A stretch of 64,000 bases of DNA from Chaenocephalus aceratus (GCA_023974075.1 CM043792.1:21787319-21851318), one strand, 5' to 3'; positions 1 to 13,030 are shown, numbered from the stretch's first letter. Notes: generated by a model from the letters alone, not told the origin. Translations and numbers: made by a program.

Positions 1-239
1 AGAGAATGCAATTCCTGAAGAAATTGCTAGTGGGAATGCTTTATGCTGAAAAGCTGACGTTGAATTGCTATGCTGAAATGTAATGTGTAAAAAGAAAGTG
101 AAGAATTTAGATTGAAATTATACATGAACACTGGGGGCTTGAATGTGTGATGAGAGAAGAAAATAAAGTAAAAAGGCTTGGAAAAGCAGCAGAATATTTG
201 AACTGCAAACTTTTGAACTAACTTGATGGCGAATGATCT

Positions 240-1960
240 GTCGCCATGGCAACGACATTTGATGACACCCCATAATACGCTTAGATGTGGTGATGGCTGC
301 ATCATTACCAAACCTGTGAAGTTGTGGGCCATTTCGAGCATTTGAACTGAAGTTGTGAGAAAACCGTGTTTCATAGTGAGCATTGTGTTGCCAAGGCAAC
401 GGCATTTGAAGAAATCTAAAAACTGTCAAATATATGTCTTCATGGCTGGACTGTTAGCACACATGTGAAGTTTGAGCACTTTTTGACCATTTTCATAGGA
501 GTTATAGCAATATCGTGTTTTACGGCGAGGGATGTGTTGCCATGGCAACAGCTTTTGAGGAAAACTCACTAATGGCACATAGACATGTTGAAGGCTGGAC
601 CATTAACCATTATCTGAAGTCTGCTGCTCTGAGCATGTCAGTTGGAGTTATGAGTGAATCATTTTGAAAGATGTGAACATTCAAGTTTCTATTTTAGAAA
701 AGCTGACACTGTAGCGCATGGCTGGTTTTAAAAATGACTTATAAGAGTCGTGTTGAAATATGTGCAATACTTATAACGTTTATAAAGATCCGCTGAGTGT
801 GTGTCATTAGTTAGATGATAACATGTTAGGGATAAATACCTTGACATATTGACTTCAAGAGCTTGAATCAAACAAGCAACCTTCTATTTTAAAGATTAAC
901 TCACATAGCCACAGTCGCACCTTGTGGCGTGTCTGACTACTTTAAAGGGTTCATGAATAGAGGGGACTTGAATGTGAAATAAGAACAAGAAAAGAAAAGT
1001 CTAAATGCAAGAAAAAGCAGCAGAATATTTGAACTGCAAACTTCTGAACTAACTTGATGGTGAATGATCTGTCGCCATGGCAACTGTATTTGATGACACC
1101 CCATAATATGCTTAGATATGTTGATGGCTGCATCGTTACCAAACCTGTGAAGTTTTGGGCCGTTTGGAGCATTTTAACTGAGGTTATGAGAAAACCGTGT
1201 TTCATGGTGAGCCTTGTGTTACCATGGCAACGGCATTTGAAGAAATCTCAAAACTCTCACTTAGATGTCGTCACGGCTGGACTGTTATCACACATGTGAA
1301 GTTTGAGCACTTTGTGAACATTTTCATAGGAGTTAATGTAAAGCGACATTGTGTGTTATGGCGAGGGATGCGTTTCCATGGAAACGGCATATGGTGAGAT
1401 CTCAGATGTGGCGTAGAGCTGTTGAGGCATGGACCGGTGATATACAAGTGAAGATTGGGGGACGATTGGACCGTGTCCATTGGACTTACAGCGACATTGT
1501 GTTACATGGCGAGTGGTCTGTCGCCATGACAACGGCATCTGATGACACCGGCATTTGATGACACCCCATAATACGCTTAGATGCGTTGATGGCTGCATCG
1601 TTACCAAACCTGTGAAGTTTTGGGCCGTTTGGAGCATTTTCACTGAAGTTATGAGAAAACCGTGTTTCATGGAGAGCATTGTGTTGCCATGGCAACAGCA
1701 TTTGAAGAAATCTCAAAACTGCCCCGTATATATCTTCACGGCTGGACTGTTAGCACACATGTGAAGTTTGAGCACTTTTTGAACATTTTCATAGGAGTTA
1801 ATGTATAGCGACATCGTCTTTTATGGCGAGGGATGCGTTTCCATGGAAACGGCATATGATGATACCCCATAATTGACGTAGAGCTGTTGAGGGCAGGACC
1901 ATTAACCATTATGTGAAGTCTACTGCTCTGAGCATGTCAGTTGGAGTTATGACATCAACG
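240..1960. repeat. Tandem array of ~150-bp units with X-box-like palindromes
   Basis: Nine palindromes related to GTTGCCATGGCAAC start at 240, 387, 536, 1071, 1218, 1372, 1520, 1683 and 1837. Spacing within blocks is 147-163 bp. Three unit types alternate: A (followed by GATGACACCCCATAAT), B (followed by GAAGAAATCT and later GGCTGGACTGTTA) and C (GTTTCCATGGAAAC core, later GAGCATGTCAGTTGGAGTTA), giving a higher-order A-B-C repeat. The lead-in before unit A (about 130-235) recurs at 950-1065. The open frames across it are by-products of the repeat and share no conserved reading frame. The array may continue to the left of the window. Confidence 0.85.
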
Positions 1961-4577
1961 TTTGGTTGAAGAACCGTAACAGATATCTGTGAAATTTCAA
2001 AACGTGAAGCATGTGAAGGAAGTTGAGTATCTGAAGTGTAATTTTTGTGTACTTTCGGGTTAATAATGTGGCCTTCTTGGCAGATTAATTAAAGGTGTGC
2101 GGCTAATGCTGTGAGTAAAGATCAGCTTGAAATTACAATGGGCTTTAATGGAAACATGTTGGAAGTTTTTGTCACTTCATGCCCTCAAGAGGCATTTTGT
2201 TTAATTTTTTAACAAATGTGCAGTGCAAAACAGGCTCATTGCAGCCACTAATGTTGTCATAAGACACACTTTTGCCAAATATTAGCATTTTCTTTCTTTT
2301 CATTTTTTTTTGCACAGATTGCAAAGTGGCAAAGTATTATCACTTATTGTTCTAGCAAAGGGATTGCACAATATTATGTTTTTGTTTTTTTTACCACACA
2401 GACTTATGGAGCATTGTTTTATTATCACTGTTCTAGCAAAGGAATGCACACGTTCATATTGATGTATTTTAATAAATGTTAACTTGGCACATTACGTGAC
2501 TATTTGTGTTGGGGGGACCCGACTTTTTTTTTTCTCCAAAGAGGGGGCCTGACAGAAAAAGTTTCAGAACCACTGCTATAGTGTCAAAATTGAAGCACAT
2601 TTCACTATATTGCATAGGTCCAATCCAAACGTTTTTAATGTAATTTGACCTTGTCCTTGATCTAAATTCATTTTCTTACACAGATTTGTAATGTAAATAA
2701 TATATCCAACACTAACCGTGTTATATTAATCTCTTATATACATACAAGGGTATTATATCATCCAGATAAATAGCTTCTCATTGTGAACAGGCTCGTGAAG
2801 GAATGTCTGTGAATGTCACATTTGGTCTTCTCCACTAAGCGGCAGCAGATTGCTGTTAAGATGTCGGAAATCAGTTCCTGGTAGCCTACTGTAACTACTG
2901 TCCCTGTCCCGTATGTAGATACTGATTTGGGTAAGCGAAATAAATACGAAATGTCACTAAGTTCATTATACCGTTTTTTTCTGTTTCCTGCTGTGGGACT
3001 TGCCTGCCTAGAATAAATGTGAATTCCTGTTTTATCAGCACAATGTGTCCATTCAAACAAAAATTATGAAGTAGCTTTCTTCTGTAATTTGAAACTAAAT
3101 ATGTGAGTTGTATGTACATGTCCAGAAATAACATAATCTTAATTTGTTTCGATAAATGATGAATGCAGGAGTCATGTGAAAATGGATACATAACCCATTG
3201 ACGTGTAAATAACTAAGACGTAGCAGCAAAACAGGGTTTGGCATTTAATATAATAGTCAAATTGTACAGCATTGTTTCAGCTGGACATGCATGCAAAAAT
3301 CATCTCAAACGTCTTATGTGAAACCAGCACAAGACATCATACTGACTACAGTTACAAATAATCTTTTTACATTCATATTAACTATGACATTTGCTCAACA
3401 CTTTAAAAGTCATAACAAAGGCTCTGAAAGAAATGGATGTTTGGTTACCGTATGTTTTTCATATAGTTAACATTGAGGCAACATTTTTTTATTTGAATGC
3501 ATATTAAAATGTGTTTGCTTGCTAATACTGGTATCATATTTGTTAAGTCACTTGTAAGAAAAGGTATCAAAATATCTTTTCAAACATATGATGAATCATA
3601 AAAACTTTTTTAATAAAATATGCTTGTTCACTAAAGCATTACACAGAGAACATGATTCAATCCTCTTCTTGGACATTTTTCATTAGAGACAATATCACTG
3701 TTGTTTTTGTTAATCAATTGTGTTTACAGTGCATTCATTTTTATTCAGGATTAATTAAAGACAACATTTAGCTAAATCACTGATTGTACTTGCTCTATAA
3801 AGCTTTTTCACACTGTAAAAAGAAAGAAGAAAAACATGAAAATAGTGTTTTGCATACTCTGTATAAATTACATGAACCAGGACAGGCAAAAGGATGCTCT
3901 CCTTCCTTGATGTAGCTCTGCTCTCACAAGTCAGAGTGCCATTTGCCAGCTATTGTTATTTATGAGCACACTAATTCACATATTTGTTATAATTTGAATG
4001 TATGTACACTGAAAAAAACGGGGAGTAAGATTTACTTCGAGGTAAGAAATTGCACTCAGAAAACCTAAGTACATTTAACAACGTATATTTCAAGTAGTAT
4101 CTACTCACAGTTAAGAAGTCTTTGTTACTAAAGGCACTCAATTAAACTTTACTATCAAATTTCAGTTTTTGTAAGTACATTTGACTTACTATATTTTACT
4201 TAAGATTACATTTGCATCTCATTACAAATCTCCAGTAAAAATTATTTGGCTTTTCAGGTTGTTTTTATTTGCTATTCTTACCTTTTATTTAATAAATATG
4301 TAGGTAATATTAAAATGTCAATGCAATTCTTATTCAATACAACTGTTTTACACTAAGGCTACTACAAAACAGTAGACACTTTTAAACAACACGTTGTCTG
4401 ATACATGCCATGATTAATCCACAGTTTACAATTATTTTAACAAATGCTGCACATACATCAGTTAAACTAAACAAAGCAGGTCGAAGAAGAATCAGGCCCT
4501 TTTCTTAAGTAAAAATATTCATACCACACTGTAAGAATACTCTACTACAAGTGAAAGTCTGGTAATGAAAATGTTAC
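1961..4577. other. AT-rich intergenic DNA without recognisable gene
   Basis: No coding region could be supported here. The stretch around 2500-2580 (ending in a phrase like CAGAACCACTGC) resembles the worn end of a DNA transposon. About 2760-3190 has short minus-strand open frames with no recognisable domain. From about 4010 there is AT-rich repeat-like sequence. Downstream sequence of timp2 or an upstream gene's UTR could lie here, but nothing proves it. Confidence 0.5.
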
Positions 4578-4581
4578 TTAA

Positions 4582-5274
4582 AGTCCACCTATCATGCTAT
4601 TTTTAGGCATATAATATGGGTCTCAGATATATAAAAACATGTCTATGATGTGTTTTTCTGAAAATACAAACAGATCATGCATTTTAGACATTCCTCATAT
4701 CCCTCTATTCCAGCCCTGTTTAGAGAAACGCGGATCTTGGGTCCTTAGCTTGAAGAAAAAAAAAAAGAGGAGGCGGAGCTAATGCCTGATCAGAATTCTA
4801 CCGGAGATAAAGTTAAATTCTGCTGTGATAAAACACCATCCTGTTCTAAACCACATCAAGGACTATTTCTGAAACAGTATAGAGCTCAAATTATTTTTCT
4901 CTTGCGGGTTTACCACAAGGTGAGTTCATTTTTTTATTTCCTGCTTTTTAAAACACATGTGCTCTCCAGTACAGGTTAGCTCTGAGTGTTAGCGATGCTT
5001 GCGAATGTAAACAAATACCATATTACGTCCAAAACACGTCAGGCATTGTTTCTGATAGCAACTCTCTGTGGGTCCACCATCCGAAATTACGTAATATCGG
5101 CAGCAAATCTGTATCTGCTCGTTGTACCCCCGTTTTTAAAAGGTGGGTACGGAGGAAAGGAGGAAAAGAGAAAGGGTTTTATTTTGTGACACTGCATGAG
5201 TTCCCCGACACACCGGGGACACATATTTATGTATAAATTACATCAAAAAGTGCATTTTGCATGATAGGTCCCCT
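4582..5274. mobile_element. TTAA-flanked non-autonomous DNA transposon
   Basis: The left end AGTCCACCTATCATGC and the right end GCATGATAGGTCCCCT are imperfect inverted repeats. TTAA lies on both sides, at 4578-4581 and 5275-5278. A TTAA target duplication is typical of piggyBac and Kolobok superfamilies. The 693-bp interior has only short frames, so the copy is non-autonomous. The choice between the two superfamilies is open. Confidence 0.75.
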
Positions 5275-5278
5275 TTAA

Positions 5279-6858
5279 GTAAAACTATAATTAGCTAAAT
5301 GCTGTTTGAGTACCCTGTAGTAAAATCCAATATTAATAAACAAAAACGTAATAGCTCAAGGATTTCTAACAATATTTAAATGTTTTGGTCAATTAAAAAA
5401 CAGAACCTTGTACTTTATAAACTGTATATAAGATACGGCAGCACAAAGTACAATATTTCCTTTTGATTTGTAGTGGAGTATAAAGTGCAACGAAAAGAAA
5501 ATTCTCAAGTACCTCAAAATGTCACCACTGCTTGGAAATGTGGACTTCCAAGAGAAATCTTGAGGAAATTCAATTCAAGAAAGAATTTTGAAAACGACAG
5601 AAGTGTATTTCAACTTTGGTGTGTTACTTAAGTTCATTGCATGGATGATGCCCGTGAGCAGAAGGCAGGCGTTCACCAAACATTTACACTCATCAAGCCC
5701 CTCCGATCCCTCGATGGAGATGGACACGTTGGGAGGTGTGGCGTCTTCTTTTGCTGAACTTCATGGAGGACATGGATCTTCACGACACTCAGCATAGTCC
5801 TTTTTCGACGATAACTTTGCCTCCATTCTGTCAAAACATGTAAATCAGTGTTAACATACAATACTGTAAACCTTTCTGTGAATTTACTAAGACTGATTGG
5901 GTTGAGCTAGCTATTTAATTTAGTATTTAAGTAGCCATTGATTTTACATACTTTTTAAGCAGAGGGGATGGGGTAAGCTTCAAAAGGTTCAAAGGGCTTT
6001 ATTATCATATGCACAGTAGCTACAGTGTGAATATGGGAATTTATATTAACTCTTATTTGTTACGGTCAAAGTATAACTACAAGTAAGGAAGTTCAGTTTA
6101 TAAAATGTTCGCTAGGTTCCAAACAGGAAGTAAACCTGATTAAATAATTGGGTTACACAGGCTCAAACTATCAATTCTCCTGAAAAACCCATTTTGAATC
6201 AGAATATTAAACATTGAAATTGAGTAAGTTTGAATATATATATAAATATTATACAGTAAAATTAGATTCCAATGTACTTTATCTAAATGTTAACTTAAAA
6301 ACTGGAGACTGAAGAGGTTTTTCACATAATGGCAAGATGTACTTACCTTTAGAGAATAGAGATATTCATGTACAAACAGAACAGCATTTGAACACAAATC
6401 AAGCAGAACATTTCCCTAGTTCTCTTTAAGCAGACTCTTCCAGAAGCTCCATCAGGCGGGAGGGCGGCTTCCGTCAAACTTCAACGTGGTGCTGTTGAAT
6501 AGACATGTCAATTATTGTAGCGAACACACATAACAGTAAGTACAGAAAGATATTGGAGACAAAGATTATGCCTTAACTTCAATTTAACGCGCTACAGAAG
6601 GAGGCACCAACAGTTAAACTTCTAATAAAGTGACTCTTGTCCCAGTAGTCTTCCTGATCACCCCTCTCCTTCTTTAGGCTGCAGTGAAACAGGCCGCATC
6701 ACACAGAGGGGCCCACAGGCAGTTTACACAGAGCAGCGTCCATGGCAGTGAATGTGACATACCCTTTTTTTTTTTGGAAGCTGGTGCCGCTATCTGTCTC
6801 AGTGTACACAGGACAACTACTTTGATATCCACATTAAGCTGACAAGCTAACAGGGATG
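5279..6858. other. Repeat-derived intergenic DNA
   Basis: About 5395-5545 resembles the right end of the hAT-type element at 62852-63376, sharing a GTAGTGGAGTA-AAGT block and CTCAAGTA-CTCAAAA. About 5560-5860 looks like a worn coding or repeat-borne segment (minus-strand frame with TEWRQSYRRKR) that I cannot assign. The rest is AT-rich and shows no gene. Confidence 0.4.
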
Positions 6859-7420
6859 TGTTGGGGAATAATTTGCCCTGCATGTCCTCCTTCGCCCTCT
6901 GACGCAGCTGACCAACCTTGAGCAGCCGTTATCTCCCATAAGGAGGGGCTGCCCTAGCATATTGTTGATGTTGCCAGTTTATGACCGGGCAACTCTCTGT
7001 CAGAGATAGTTATTGTTGTGGGACACCTGGAACACATCCTTCTCGGTGTGTAGATGACCCAGAGCCATAAGCGACAAGAAATGTGATTCAGTGTCCTCAG
7101 CTGTTTAGTCTATCTATTGAAGAATTACAATTATTATTGATAATTACACTCTGAACTACTTAAAACCTCAAGCTACAAGAGGGTTCTTCAGAATTGATTG
7201 TGGCATCTCTACCGTGTGGTCAAACCGTGGCCCGTGACATACCTTTAAAAAACACCTCAAACACCATCTGTTCACTCAGGCCTTTGGCCTCAACTAAATT
7301 ATAGTCACTTATTTCCTGCTATTGCTCTGTATGTTTATTATGTTTATTATTACCTTTTGTTTTGTTACTTCTCATTGTAAAGCGTCCTTGGGTTTCATGA
7401 AAGGCGCTATATAAATTTAA

Positions 7421-7452
<32 letters not shown>

Positions 7453-7569
7453 CTTGTGAATTCTCCGGCCGAAGCTCCAAATGAACCATCAGTGTTTGCC
7501 ATCAAAGCTCCAGCTCTCCTCGTGTCTCTCTGAGTCCTGACTCCAATTGCTTCAGAAGTTTCCCCCACA
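6859..7569 (-). mobile_element. Solo LTR (same family as 23306-23789), reverse orientation
   Basis: Read on the minus strand it begins TGTGGGGGAAACTTCTGAAG and ends TTCCCCAACA, the TG...CA ends expected of an LTR. The flanking 5-mers are GGATG (6854-6858) and GGACG (7570-7574), a target duplication with one change. It is about 500 bp plus a 212-bp LINE tail inserted near 7241. No internal gag/pol region accompanies it. Confidence 0.8.
7241..7452 (+). mobile_element. LINE 3' tail inserted in the solo LTR
   Basis: It begins with a remnant reading like the C-terminus of a LINE ORF2 (CACCTCAAACACCATCTGTT), continues to TGTAAAGCGTCCTTGGG and GGCGCTATATAAAT, and ends in (ATT)n. This layout is typical of the 3' end of teleost L2-like non-LTR retrotransposons. 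LTR sequence resumes directly after the microsatellite. Confidence 0.75.
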
Positions 7570-7866
7570 GGACGTACAGAGTTAATAAAGTACATAAATA
7601 TACTTACATAATTCAAAATCCACGAGTATTCATTTTAGATGAGGGTCCATGCTCTCTTCTCTTCAACTGGAACCGCCTGATTTTTTTCTAATGTCTGTAC
7701 TGTCTGTGCGCAAACTCCTCTAACGTCATCGGGGACGTCGCCCACCTTTACTCACACACCCAATGCCTTTTTAAGAAGAGAAAACGAAATAGGAATTTTA
7801 CTTGGGTATGTATTTGTATTTTGGTATTTGAATTGTAGTTCATCTCAGAAATCTTGACACTATCTG

Positions 7867-10800
7867 TCAGTGGGGGAATTCATTCCCTGACCCACTGTAC
7901 CAGGCACAAGAGTCATCACTCCTCTTGATACAAGCTAAGTGTTTGGCCAGCTCTGCATAGATCTCATTCTCAATCATCCACAGGCACTCGGCCGGGCTGC
8001 TGACCATGCAGGAGATGGAGGTGCAGAGGGTGATCTGAGGATCAGGAAAGAAACCAAGCTCAGGGATTACATTTACAACTCTGCATTTTTAAAAAGGTTA
8101 TTTTAGTTTGTGGTCATTTCCCACCTTGCATCCACAGCCCATTTCATAGGGCTGAGTCTTCTGAGTTTCACTCAGATCGTCCCAGGCCTGAATGAAGTCA
8201 CAGAGATTGATATGTATCGTACCATCATCATTTAGTTTGCCTGGGAGAAGGAAAAGAGCATTAGATGACATAAAACAAAGATTCTTCAAATAACAATACT
8301 TGTTATATTTTATAATGTGTGATTTGGTGAAAGTTGTACCTGTGATGAGATACTCATTGCCATTCTCAAGGGTCACTCCACACAGTGAAGGAGAGACTCT
8401 GGTGTAGATGGCATCAATATCATAGCTGGGACCTTTGAACATCTGACAATTCAAACAAAGCAAAGTCAATTAAGATTCATTAAGGAAAAAGTGTACCCAA
8501 CATGAAAATGATAGCTTTAATTTCACATACCTTGATTTGTTTGATGTCATACTTGATACGCTTGATGGTGTCATTGCCAGCATCAACCTCCTGCACTCCA
8601 ACTACCTTTCCCCTTATAACTGCAAAAGAGACAAACACAACTGACATTTTATTTGAAGACAAGAGTTTCAAAGTCAAACACCATTATCATGTTAAAACGG
8701 AACAGGATCTGAGTCCGTCTGGATCTGATCCAAGCCCTGTCCAGGTTTGGCATGCTAAATACAGCCACAACTCTTTTCTGTGGCTTGGATCTGAGCATGT
8801 TGCATGTGCCAGGTGCTGGGAAGACAGAAGCAACATGAGTGTTTCATCAGCTGCAATCAGAGGGAGGAATGTGTGCTGCCTGCTCCCAGGACGACGCAGG
8901 AGGAAGCCAGTCAGCAGTCTTTGAAAATCTGAACTAGAAATCTCTCCTTCGCCCCCAGGCCTCTCTGCCTGGATTGAGGTGCTGACATGCAAATCAGCCC
9001 CTCTTCTTTTCGTGTGAAACCTTTCCTTTCCTCTCCCTCTCTCTCTTGCACTCTGAAGTTTCAGCACCCTGATTCAGCGAGGATTCGACGGTGGAAAGAA
9101 ATAGAACAGTTCAAGTGGAAAAACACCATCAAAGCCTTACAAACAAGCCCTCGAGCTGAGTATTAAACACAAAGATATGTTTCACAATAACTGCTTGTGT
9201 CATTTGAATCCAATTGTGAATCTGCAATGATTACTGCCTTCACTATACTATGCTTACAATATCATATTCAAAAGTCAAGCTTTTAAGCGGACTAGCGATA
9301 CAGTTAATGTCTAACAGATGTTCTCTCGGAAGTCTCAGTTCAAGTTGTGTCTTTCTCAAGGTTGCTACTGACCATCACCAGCCCTCTGCCTTACCAAACA
9401 AGATCAAGCCTTTTCACTTGCTTTTTATATGATGGATGTATGAAACATCAAGCCATATGTGCCCTAATTCTTTGACAGTAGAGTTGTAGAGAACATCTCC
9501 TTTTAAGGTTCTAGTGAGTCAACCCTAAAAAAAAGAAAGGGAAAAGGAAAGTTTGTGAAAGCACGATGTGAAGAGGATGGTTATATTCTTAAGGCAGGGG
9601 AACAGAAGAGAGCACTGACAGGATTAGCAGTCACACAGCAGAGGTAGATAGTGTCTTTTCAAGGAGAAGCCTTTCAAAGCAATTCTGTCACAAACCTACA
9701 AGTAGTCAGGGAGAATAGGTAAAGGGCATTAAAAAGGAGAAAGGGCGGATTTAGTTTTAAAACAGGAACATTGCTAATTTCCTGTGTGCAGCAGGAGTCG
9801 CAGACAAACAAAGCTGTGAATTATTGGGTTTATGTGAACATGAGTAATTTGAGGACAGCTTTGTGAGAGTGAGGGTTATCCCTTTAAATGCTTAAATAGA
9901 CAAATGATTTTCTTCCATTCATTATTTGCAGAACATCCACATTCCAGCTTTTTTCATGAACAATTATTAGTCCAAAAAGAGCTCAAATGTACAAACACAT
10001 TCAAACATGTCTTGAGGTGGTATAGTGTGCATTTAACTCCTGAAGCTTAGACTTGATATCCTGTGCTGATATGCAGTGTATAACTAATTCCAGCAGGACA
10101 TGATTTTGTTCACTTGTACAGGCTGACCAAGCCCTATACACAACATACATTTCATGAAACTGGGGACCAAGGGAACCATCTCATTTGCTATTACTAAACA
10201 ATAAACATAATATTGTGTAGGCATCATTGTGGTCATTGGAGTTCTTGACAACACAAAGAGGGAAGGATAAGAAAGCAATGGCATGTCATGTAATCTGTTC
10301 TCCTTTCTGAGAAGCCGCAAAGTGGGAAGACTTTGAACGACAAACACTAAATTACACATTCAAACGATTCCTTTGCTTAATCCAACCTTATTATTTTATT
10401 ATTTATCACTACATTTTAATGTTTTTTAATTTCTTGCTTCCAATTGAGTATTGGACAGGTGAGCTTTATAACATTAAATGAACCTGCCTGACCGATCGAT
10501 GTAATGCATTAAAACCAGAGATGCTGGAGTATACAGCAGCTGGTGTGAGAGCATGCACATATTCTGTTTAGTTTTGTCTTTCTGTCATTTCTAAAAAGAT
10601 TAGCTCTCTTTTCACATAAGGGACTCAGGTACACTTAACAATCACAGAGAAAATGTGGAATAAACTGCAAATCCATAATGAGCGCAGCATATGACCGCAC
10701 AGCATTCCTCTGCCTCAGCCAAGGACCCAAGGGATGGATTTCCATGTATGAGGAAATATTTTTTTGTTCCTGCTCTGTCTGTTTTACAAGACAAATGGAA

Positions 10801-12759
10801 ATACATGTTTACAACCATAGCTGACCTGCTGGTATTTTGTTTTTGAGAGGGAAAAAACATAGGGTCTAGTGAAACACTGAACGCTGAGGTCAATTCGGAG
10901 CAGTGGTGGAAAACTAACCCATTAAGATGAATGATTTCACTCTGTAACCTACTTGTATGTTTCATTTGGAATTATAATTTACCTGCATTTTTCATACCAT
11001 CTGAATTTTGCCTTCCAAAACAAAAATACTGTATGAAGTACAACAGAGCATCTTTAAACTGAAGTTGCAAGAGAGTCTAATGTTGCAATGGTTGCATACG
11101 AATTATTCATTTATGAAAAGGTTGATTTTTCTTCCCTATTATTAAGGGTTTCACTGTAACTTAGATTGCAAGAAGCTCATGTTCTTGAGTAATTTTCCAT
11201 AGACTCCCAGAAATAGTCTATTTAACTAAAGTAATATTTACTAAATATAAAGACAATTGTCTGACAGTATAGGTAGGGGGTTCTCACAACAATATCTTAC
11301 TACTAACAATGTTTTAATCCAAATAACTTTGTTTTATCTTCATAAAAATCACCTGGAGAGTTGACCAGGAACTTAAATAAGACATTTAAACTAAGGAAAT
11401 ATTTAAAAAGGCAGAACCGCCAATGGTAAATAACCACCTTCATTCTGGATTTGCTTGCTCAACAAAGCATATTTTGCAAAGTCAGCCACCCATTCATTTT
11501 CTCTATAGCAGCCACAGTGACTTTACATTCCATAAACGTCACAGATTAACTTGTTTAAGTATCAAGAGCCTTCAGGCCAGAAAGGCTGATCCTAACAGAA
11601 TGATGGTTTATTTAAGCAGGAGGGTCTATCCATGGTGCTGAAGCAGGGTTAGAGGGGTAAAGGTCATATTAGGAGCCGACCTCAGTGTTGAAACTGATCC
11701 GTTTGAAATCACAGTAAATGTTAAATGTCATCTCAGCTAATTTTCTTCCCCCTTTTAGTGACGAAAGGTTAAAGGAACTACTGCACTTTTCCCCCCTTCT
11801 TTACAGTAAACTCTCCCCCAGGATAATGTGGTTTCTTTACCCTCCAGCGCCAAGGAATCCAATGGTAAAGAGAAGCCTTTGAATAAGTTAGCTTCTGTAT
11901 ACTTCCCGCACATTCAGCCGGCTCACAACCAAGAAAAAAGACCCTCAGCAAAGGTAAAAAGCTAAACAAGCTGGTCACTGTTGAGACTCCGTTAGCTTAA
12001 GGCCTGTGTTGATGCAGCAACAAGCAGTTTTCTATTATGTAATGTAGGGAAATGATCCACATGACGTTTAAGAAAGAGCATATTAAATTGCCATTTAGTA
12101 GTCATTAAGGAAGTGCACCATAAACCCCTCAACCACTGATCTAAGGATTCATTTTGCGTGATACTGATGAGCCTTACTCCATCCATAGTTTATTCAACAG
12201 ATGAGATATCAATATTGGGTTTTTTCCACATTTGTATTCTAATCCTATTTTATTAAAGTATTGTTTTTATATGTTTGCATTACTTGCTTTTAATTGCTCA
12301 TTTAAAATGTGCTATTTGTTAAGATTATGCACAAAGAAACTGAGGCAATATCGTTGTATTGCCTCTAATTATATTATGAATAACTTTAACTATAATCAGC
12401 ATAAAAATGCTTTTGTAAGCAATATTGTAACAACTTTTAAAATATGTTTCTTGTGGTGTTTATACTGATCAACAAAAAGTCAGATGAACTGGCAAATAAC
12501 ACTAAGGGCATTCCTGTTGCTATCAAGGCTAAAATATCAACATATGATTATGATAAAACATACTGTACTGACTAAATGCTGCATCATATTCATTCATTCA
12601 TTTGGCTCAGTGAGTGGACTTACCGACGTCCGAGCTGCAGAACTTCTCCTGAGGATGCGCGTTATACCTGGAACAGCGGCAGGCTTCTGCTACCTCTTCC
12701 CCCCGCCACAGAAACAGGATGGCCAGAGTGACAAAACAACTGTTCGCTGTCCAGGTCAT
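7867..12759 (-). CDS. timp2: Tissue inhibitor of metalloproteinases 2-like
   Basis: Secreted inhibitor of matrix metalloproteinases; the family's wedge-shaped N-domain binds the catalytic zinc through Cys1. Coding exons, high to low coordinate: 12624-12759, 8531-8619, 8340-8442, 8125-8240, 7867-8034. All junctions are GT/AG and in phase, giving 203 aa. Residues 1-26 form a signal peptide; the mature chain starts [15 protein letters not shown]. All 12 TIMP cysteines are present (three in exon 1, then SLCG, NLCD, GCGC, TLC, ISC, ECLW, ACIK, SCAW). Exon 2 ([20 protein letters not shown]) and exon 3 ([14 protein letters not shown]) are closest to TIMP2 rather than TIMP3 or TIMP4, and the five-exon layout matches mammalian TIMP2. 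Oddities: Arg at mature position 2, a two-residue longer Cys3-Cys15 loop, and a C-terminus ending SGSGNEFPH without the acidic TIMP2 tail. It could be one of two teleost timp2 paralogues. Confidence 0.93.
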
Positions 12760-12939
12760 CTTAGAAAGCTGTTTGATTCAAAGTAGTGGAGGAAAACGTG
12801 AAGGAACACTTTGAAGACCAGCTTAAGCGAGAAGTATCCCCGTGAATAACAGACGGCCCAGTAGTCAGAGTATGAGATGCACACGGCATGAGAGGGAGTT
12901 CATTCCTGTTGAAGAGTGCACTCGGAGACTTCCTCCTCC

Positions 12940-13030
12940 AAACCTGTTTTCCACTACCGTCAGGAGCAGCCGGGCTTTATGAATGCAGGCTGGCGGCAGA
13001 CTCCTCCCCTGCTTTAGCGTAATACTTGGA
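12940..13030 (-). promoter_or_regulatory. Probable timp2 core promoter
   Basis: On the gene's strand a CATAAAG box (12975-12981) sits about 215 bp upstream of the ATG, preceded by a GGGGAGGAGTCTGCCGCC-type GC-rich stretch. This is a plausible TATA-variant promoter with transcription starting near 12945. It is an inference from motif and position only. Confidence 0.35.

Noticed and set aside
27..1764. Many overlapping open frames on both strands (for example frames starting MKHGF on the minus strand)
   Set aside because: They arise because the tandem repeat units lack stops in several frames. Frames differ between units and match no protein family.
240..1850. Could the evenly spaced palindromes be a CRISPR array?
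   Set aside because: The DNA is vertebrate, the intervals between palindromes are homologous to each other rather than unique spacers, and no cas genes exist here.
2758..3191. Minus-strand open frames of about 100 residues
   Set aside because: No domain, no splice support and no conserved motif recognised; left as intergenic.
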